From NCBI GenBank assembly GCA_944367045.1, contig CALVWI010000001.1, positions 1-64,000 of the forward strand: a stretch of DNA of 64,000 nucleotides. Direction: 5' to 3'. Both the position numbers and the translations under genes were made by a program. The stretch comes from an uncultured Clostridia bacterium (GTDB taxonomy: Bacteria > Bacillota > Clostridia > Christensenellales > Borkfalkiaceae). This document shows, one piece after another, positions 59,767-64,000 of this stretch. Every line of letters begins with the position of its first letter. Positions within the stretch are counted from its first letter, which is position 1. Below the pieces are notes generated by a model. It had not been told where the DNA came from, searched no databases, and was given only the letters and a program-made list of their open reading frames with translations.

Positions 59767-60828
59767 ATGAAGATCATCAAACGGGAAACTTTGAAGCAGA
59801 AACCTTCGCCCGATACGGAGCTTGGGTTCGGACGGTATTTCACCGACTATATGTTCACGATGAAGTACAACGTTGAGGAGGGCTGGCACGATGCCAAGAT
59901 CGAGCCCAACGAGCCGCAGCGGTTCGACCTCGGCACCTCCATCTTCCACTATGCGCAGGGCATCTTCGAGGGCATGAAGGCGTTCATCCAGCCCGACGGC
60001 TCCATCGCCGTCTTCCGCCCCGAGGAGAACTGGGCGCGCATGAACCGCTCCGCGGTGAGAATGTGCATCCCGCAGTTTCCCGAGGACGTCGTCGAGGAGG
60101 GCCTTGAGGAGCTTTTGAAGCTCGAGAAGGACTGGATCCCTACGAAGCCCGGCACGGCGCTCTACATCCGCCCGACCATCGTCGCGACGCGCGTCATGCT
60201 CGGCGTGCACGCCTCCACCGAGTACCTCTTCTTCATCATTCTCTCGCCCGTCGGCAGCTACTACGCGCACGGGCTGGAGCCCACCAAGCTGCTCGTGGAG
60301 GACTTCTACGTCCGCTCCGCCATCGGCGGCACGGGCGAGGCGAAGTGCCTCGGCAACTATGCTGCGTCCATGAAGGCGGGCGAGGAGGCCGAGGAGAAGG
60401 GCTTCGACCAGGTCCTCTGGCTGGACGCCAAGGAGAAGAAGTACGTCGAGGAAGTGGGCAGCATGAATATGTTCTTCGTCATCAAGGGCGAAGTCGTCAC
60501 GCCCGCGCTCGTCGGCTCCATTCTTCCCGGCATCACCAGAAAGAGCTGCCTGCAGATCTTGCGCGACAAGGGCTATCCCGTCAGCGAGCGCCGCATCTCC
60601 ATCGACGAGGTCATCGAGGCGTCCGAGAACGGCACGCTCGACGAGGCGTTCGGCACGGGCACGGCGGCGGTCATCTCGCCCGTCGGCCTCATCCGCTATA
60701 AGGACAAGGACTACGTGATCAACGGCGGCAAGATGGGGGAGATCACCAAGATGCTGTACGATACCATTACGGGCATCCAGTACGGCAAGCTCGAGGATAC
60801 CTACCACTGGAGAAAGATCATCAAGTAA
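59767..60828 (+). CDS. ilvE: Branched-chain amino acid aminotransferase
   Basis: This 353-residue fold-type IV PLP transaminase converts branched-chain amino acids and their 2-oxo acids. Signatures are YAQGIFEGMKAF, RPTIVATRVMLGV and the PLP-Lys segment GGTGEAKCLGNYAAS, then SRINxFV-like MNMFFVIKG and SILPGITRKS. The length fits the longer Firmicutes form. It is followed by a 22-bp GC-rich palindrome. Confidence 0.95.
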   Translation: MKIIKRETLKQKPSPDTELGFGRYFTDYMFTMKYNVEEGWHDAKIEPNEPQRFDLGTSIFHYAQGIFEGMKAFIQPDGSIAVFRPEENWARMNRSAVRMCIPQFPEDVVEEGLEELLKLEKDWIPTKPGTALYIRPTIVATRVMLGVHASTEYLFFIILSPVGSYYAHGLEPTKLLVEDFYVRSAIGGTGEAKCLGNYAASMKAGEEAEEKGFDQVLWLDAKEKKYVEEVGSMNMFFVIKGEVVTPALVGSILPGITRKSCLQILRDKGYPVSERRISIDEVIEASENGTLDEAFGTGTAAVISPVGLIRYKDKDYVINGGKMGEITKMLYDTITGIQYGKLEDTYHWRKIIK

Positions 60829-60845
60829 TATTGAGAAAAACGTAA

Positions 60846-60893
60846 TTTACGCCGCGGCGGGCGGGGCGTTTGCCCCGCCCGCCGCGGCGTAAA
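60846..60893. terminator. GC-rich 22-bp perfect palindrome after ilvE
   Basis: Perfect arms 60846-60867 and 60872-60893 around GTTT. Its 38-nt core (60851-60888) is identical to a second copy at 61686-61723. Confidence 0.78.
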
Positions 60894-60914
60894 AATGCCT
60901 GCTCCGAAAGAAAC

Positions 60915-61643
60915 ATGCTGTTTAAGAATTTTAAGATCGATTTGGCGCCGCTCATCTACGCCATCTTTGCCGTCATCGGCGGCTTTTTGGAAGTATTCAC
61001 GTTCCTGCTGCACGACGGCGTCTTCTGCAACGCGCAGACGGGCAACGTGGTCATGCTCGTTTTGAACCTCGTGCAGGGGCACCCTGCGGACGGGCTGCGC
61101 TATCTCTATTCCATCCTCGCCTACGTCCTCGGCATCGTGCTGACAGCCGTCATTCCCGACCGCTTTGCAAAGTCTGCCTGGCCGATGGCCGTCACGATCA
61201 TCGAGATCGCCGTCTTTATCATCCTTGCCGTCCTGCCCGAGGGGGCTTCCGACTGGTACGTCTATGCCACGGTGTCCTTCCTCTGCGCGGTGCAGTACAA
61301 CACCTTCACCAAGCTGCACGGCAACTCGCTGGCCACGACGTTCTGCACCAACAATCTCCGTCAGATCTTCCTTCACCTCGTGCGCGGGGTGCGCGAGAAG
61401 AGCGGCGCGGAGTACCGCAAGAGCGGGGCGTATCTGTTTATCGTCCTCTGTTTCGCCCTCGGCGTTGTGGTGGGCGCCTTCGCTGCCGAAGGACTCGGCC
61501 GCTGGAGCCCGTTCGTCTGCGCGGCCTGCCTTCTGCCCGTGCTCGCCCTCTTCATCGCGGATAAAGCGATGGGAAGAAGGGGCGGCGCGCAGAGAGGGGA
61601 AGGGGGCGGCGAAAATGCCCTGCCTCAAGAGCGGGAAGAGTGA
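60915..61643 (+). CDS. DUF1275 (YoaK-like) membrane protein
   Basis: This 242-residue protein has six hydrophobic helices. It includes VIGGFLEVFTFLLHDGVFCNAQTGNVVML (the DUF1275 segment with NAQTGN) and VQYNTFTKLHGNSLATTFCTNNLRQ. The C-terminal ~25 residues are charged. Function unknown; the family is widespread. ATG 60915 fits the hydrophobic start. It lies between two identical GC-rich palindromes. Confidence 0.85.
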   Translation: MLFKNFKIDLAPLIYAIFAVIGGFLEVFTFLLHDGVFCNAQTGNVVMLVLNLVQGHPADGLRYLYSILAYVLGIVLTAVIPDRFAKSAWPMAVTIIEIAVFIILAVLPEGASDWYVYATVSFLCAVQYNTFTKLHGNSLATTFCTNNLRQIFLHLVRGVREKSGAEYRKSGAYLFIVLCFALGVVVGAFAAEGLGRWSPFVCAACLLPVLALFIADKAMGRRGGAQRGEGGGENALPQEREE

Positions 61644-61685
61644 GGGTTGCCTCGCCTCTTTCTGAAAACAAAGTAAAGACCATAA

Positions 61686-61723
61686 GCCGCGGCGGGCGGG
61701 GCGTTTGCCCCGCCCGCCGCGGC
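61686..61723. terminator. GC-rich 17-bp palindrome, second copy
   Basis: Arms 61686-61702 and 61707-61723 around GTTT, followed on plus by AATTTCTTTT. The 38-nt core equals that of the palindrome at 60851-60888. Confidence 0.78.
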
Positions 61724-61748
61724 AATTTCTTTTAATATAAAAAATAAG

Positions 61749-61806
61749 GAAAAAGAGGCGACTCAAATAAACAGGTCAAAGCCTGAGGCCATTGAGTCAC
61801 CTCTTT
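61749..61806 (-). terminator. Terminator of a tiny minus-strand transcript, sequestering its own ribosome-binding site
   Basis: On the minus strand arms 61792-61806 and 61752-61766 pair over 15 bp with one mismatch, and TTTTT follows. The left arm contains AGAGGTG, a good Shine-Dalgarno for the 9-codon frame inside. Confidence 0.72.
61763..61792 (-). CDS. Nine-codon open frame MASGFDLFI in a mini-transcript
   Basis: ATG 61792 is 5-6 nt after AGAGGTG and the TGA lies in the loop of the terminator. The peptide (M-A-S-G-F-D-L-F-I) resembles nothing I can name. An upstream in-frame ATG at 61810 is near the predicted transcription start. It may be a real micropeptide, a relic of a small hydrophobic toxin, or irrelevant to a non-coding RNA. 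Confidence 0.4.
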   Translation of the reverse strand: MASGFDLFI

Positions 61807-61814
61807 CCATGAAC

Positions 61815-61843
61815 AATATACACCGACCCGCTTGATTTGTCAA
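61815..61843 (-). promoter_or_regulatory. Promoter of the mini-transcript
   Basis: TTGACA and TATATT on the minus strand are 17 nt apart. The predicted RNA would begin near 61808 and end near 61749, about 60 nt. Confidence 0.78.
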
Positions 61844-62017
61844 CCGTTCCGCGGGTTTTTCTTTCCCTAAATCGCTTTCCCCAAAAAAAGTTGTAAAAAA
61901 TTCCCCGGACCCCTTCCATTTTGCCTTGAAATATGGTATAGTAAAGAGCAGGCCTTTTTTCGGGGCGCCCAGTTCCCATTTGGAACCGCACCCCACGGAG
62001 GCCCAACTCATCGATCT
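61844..62017 (+). promoter_or_regulatory. Upstream region of the HelD gene
   Basis: An extended -10 (TGG-TATAGT, ending at 61942) with a weak -35 lies about 75 nt before the ATG. The leader has a hairpin around GTTCC-CATTT-GGAAC and GGAGG at 61997-62001, which is 16 nt before the ATG and therefore distant. Confidence 0.5.
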
Positions 62018-64000
62018 ATGAAACAGGAAACGCTCGAAAAGCTCAAAAAGATGCTCGACCCCAAGCGGGACGCCGACAAGGCGTGGTATCTCGCCCTCCT
62101 CGACGAGGAAGGGCAGCTTTGCTATGAGAAAGAGCACCTCGACGCCGTCCTCCGCATGCTCCGCTTCGTCTACATCTCCCGCCTCAAGAAGCGCGTACAG
62201 GAGATCGACGCGGAGATGGAGCGCCTGCGTTCTCAGGAGGGCTATTCCGCGGGTGAGTACCGCGAACTCCTCGAAAAGCAAGCGGAGAAGGCGGAGACTT
62301 TAAAAAAGATCGACTCCTACAAGTGCTATTTCACCGAGCCCTACTTTGCGCGCATCGACGTCGTGGACGACAAGGAGGGCTACAACAGCTACTATATCGG
62401 CAAGAAGGGGGACGTCAACCTCGAGATCGTCGACTGGCGCGCCCCGCTCGCCGTGCGCTACTATCAGAAGTCGCGCGTCAACTTCACCATCAACGAGTAC
62501 GAATACCGCACCGTGCTGCGCCGCGCGCTCTCCGTCAAGAACGGCCGCGTGCTCTCCTTCAGGAACGAGTACCTCTCCGTCAAGGACCACCTCACCCCCG
62601 AGGAGATCGGCGGCCGCGACGAGGAAATTCTCTTCGACCCCTACCTCCGCAGTATCTTGAAGGACAGGAAGGACGACTTCACCGTCCGCGACATCATCGA
62701 GACCATTCAGGAGAAGCAGTTCGAGATCATCACCCGCCCCGAGCGCGAGAGCTTTGTCCTTCAAGGCTGTGCGGGCAGTGGCAAGACGATGATCCTTCTC
62801 CACCGCCTGAGCTACCTCATGTACAACAACGAGAGCCTGCGCCCGCGCGACGTGCTCGTCATCACGCCCTCCGATTCCTTCAACGCCTTCATCGACGAGC
62901 TTTCCAAAGTTTTGGAGCTGCAGAAGGTGCGCACCATCACGCTGCGCAATTACTACCTGCAGGCGCTCAAGAACGAGGGCATCGAGCTCAAGTGCTCGGG
63001 CGGCGCGGAGACGCAGGAGTACCTTGCCTGGCTGTATTCGGACGCCTTCCCCAAGGAACTTGCAAAGGACATTCAAAAGCTCTACGGCGACATCATGGGC
63101 CTCTTCACGGGGCGGGAGTGCCGCTCGGTCGCGGAGGAGGTGTTCGACGCCTGCCGCCGCCGCCACGAACTCTACACCAAGGTCAAGAACGCCTCGGTGC
63201 GCATCCGCCGCGCCGTCCTCGGCGAGATGAAGGAGAATAAAGAGGGCGGCTTCTACTTCACCAAGTCCATGCGCGGGCTGATGAGCTCGCTCATTCAGGT
63301 GCAGGACTTCCTCTCTTTCGTCCTCACCGAGCGCGAGCGCACGCCCGACTACTTCTTCCGCCAGTTTGCGGAGTTCTACCGCTGCGCCAAGGACTTCTCG
63401 GCGCACGCCAACGCCGTCTTTGACCGCGCGAAGGAGGACCTTTCCGCCCTCAAGGAGACCATCGCAAAGGAAGTCCTCGATTTAAAGCGCTACCGCCAGA
63501 AGGGCCCCGACGGCGAGTACTACAGCTACGCCGACCGCATCGAGGCGCGGCAGCAGCTCGCCCTCGAAGTCGACCGCATTTCAGGCGTCATCGATGAGAT
63601 GCAGGAGGGCGTCGACCTCTTCGGGGAGTTCTTCGCGGTCATCCGCCTGTTCGGGGCGTGCGCCGACCTCGGCAAGTGTCAGAACGCGCTCGACGTCACC
63701 CGCTGGTTGTACCGCCACACCGTCAAGAAGTATAAGAAGAAATTCGGCATGCAGGGCGTGTACCCCTCGGACGCCTATGCGCTCACGAGCGCGCTCTCCA
63801 AGGCGGGCAGGAGCCTCACCCCCCGCTACGGCCTCGTGTTCATCGACGAGGGGCAGGACATCTCTCATTCCGAGTATGAGCTCCTGCGCGCCATTCACAC
63901 GGACGCCGCCTTCAACGTGTTCGGCGATCTCAAGCAGAACATCACCCCGTGGAGAGGGCTCACCGAGTGGGAGACGTTCGACAACTACTTCGAGCTCGAC
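62018..64000 (+). CDS. helD: HelD-type UvrD/Rep-family helicase (truncated by window end)
   Basis: This open frame runs off the window end (661 codons seen). The N-terminal coiled-coil arm (1-~100) is followed by KIDSYKCYFTEPYFARIDV, VDWRAPLAVRYYQ (a HelD hallmark), Walker A LQGCAGSGKTMILLHR, and Walker B FIDEGQDISHSEYELL with INVFGDLKQNI-like FNVFGDLKQNITPWRG. HelD recycles stalled RNA polymerase using ATP and in some Actinobacteria and Bacillota affects rifampicin sensitivity. There is no stop codon in this window. ATG 62018 has an unusually distant ribosome-binding site. Confidence 0.9.
   Translation, partial: MKQETLEKLKKMLDPKRDADKAWYLALLDEEGQLCYEKEHLDAVLRMLRFVYISRLKKRVQEIDAEMERLRSQEGYSAGEYRELLEKQAEKAETLKKIDSYKCYFTEPYFARIDVVDDKEGYNSYYIGKKGDVNLEIVDWRAPLAVRYYQKSRVNFTINEYEYRTVLRRALSVKNGRVLSFRNEYLSVKDHLTPEEIGGRDEEILFDPYLRSILKDRKDDFTVRDIIETIQEKQFEIITRPERESFVLQGCAGSGKTMILLHRLSYLMYNNESLRPRDVLVITPSDSFNAFIDELSKVLELQKVRTITLRNYYLQALKNEGIELKCSGGAETQEYLAWLYSDAFPKELAKDIQKLYGDIMGLFTGRECRSVAEEVFDACRRRHELYTKVKNASVRIRRAVLGEMKENKEGGFYFTKSMRGLMSSLIQVQDFLSFVLTERERTPDYFFRQFAEFYRCAKDFSAHANAVFDRAKEDLSALKETIAKEVLDLKRYRQKGPDGEYYSYADRIEARQQLALEVDRISGVIDEMQEGVDLFGEFFAVIRLFGACADLGKCQNALDVTRWLYRHTVKKYKKKFGMQGVYPSDAYALTSALSKAGRSLTPRYGLVFIDEGQDISHSEYELLRAIHTDAAFNVFGDLKQNITPWRGLTEWETFDNYFELD

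Overview
The window looks like a chromosomal piece of a spore-forming or formerly spore-forming, high-GC member of the Bacillota (class Clostridia). The evidence is the Firmicutes-type order rimP-nusA-rnpM-ylxQ-infB-rbfA-nrnA-truB-ribF, a PolC-derived protein just upstream of rimP, dgt-dnaG-rpoD-trmK-nif3, and homologues of the sporulation proteins YunB and YlbJ. By eye the chromosomal part is well above 55% GC. The exact lineage (for example Christensenellales) is only a guess.

Region 1 (1-13.3 kb) is accessory DNA next to a tRNA-Glu gene. It has a sigma-like regulator, a seven-gene minus-strand restriction-modification operon, an HUH replication initiator with two small upstream genes, a long non-coding stretch and a large serine recombinase, and it ends in a block of nested inverted repeats. 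The operon runs C5-methyltransferase, Sau3AI/MutH-type endonuclease, EVE-like/PD-(D/E)XK nuclease, Vsr, a second C5-methyltransferase, receiver protein, histidine-kinase-like ATPase. The last two genes are far more AT-rich than the rest and look separately acquired. This is the best candidate for an uncharacterised defence system.

Region 2 (13.3-30 kb) is housekeeping: asnA and tcdA on the minus strand, then nrdR-ispG-PolC-like, the rimP-to-ribF translation and RNA operon, an endonuclease IV-like gene, an M24 peptidase, efp and dtd. The PolC-like gene keeps the N-terminal, OB and exonuclease domains but has no polymerase domain.

Region 3 (30-45.8 kb) has hydrolases and a membrane protein, a complete overlapping aroC-aroB-aroE-aroQ-aroK shikimate cluster, an SDR oxidoreductase, a five-copy palindromic operator array, then dgt-dnaG-rpoD-trmK-nif3-like-zinc ribbon.

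Region 4 (45.8-64 kb) has alr, a folate cyclo-ligase, rsmD-coaD, DAHP synthase-pheA, ylbJ, rarA, a divergent amidase/yunB pair, a MurG-type gene, a WYL regulator divergent from tyrS, yigZ, ilvE, a DUF1275 membrane protein and the start of a HelD-type helicase. Control signals are unusually readable here. tyrS has an apparent tyrosine leader-peptide attenuator. Three genes share a CATACA(A/T)T box exactly 5 nt before their start codons, like sporulation sigma-E promoters. Several genes look leaderless. GC-rich perfect palindromes close many transcription units. A tiny self-contained transcription unit lies upstream of helD.
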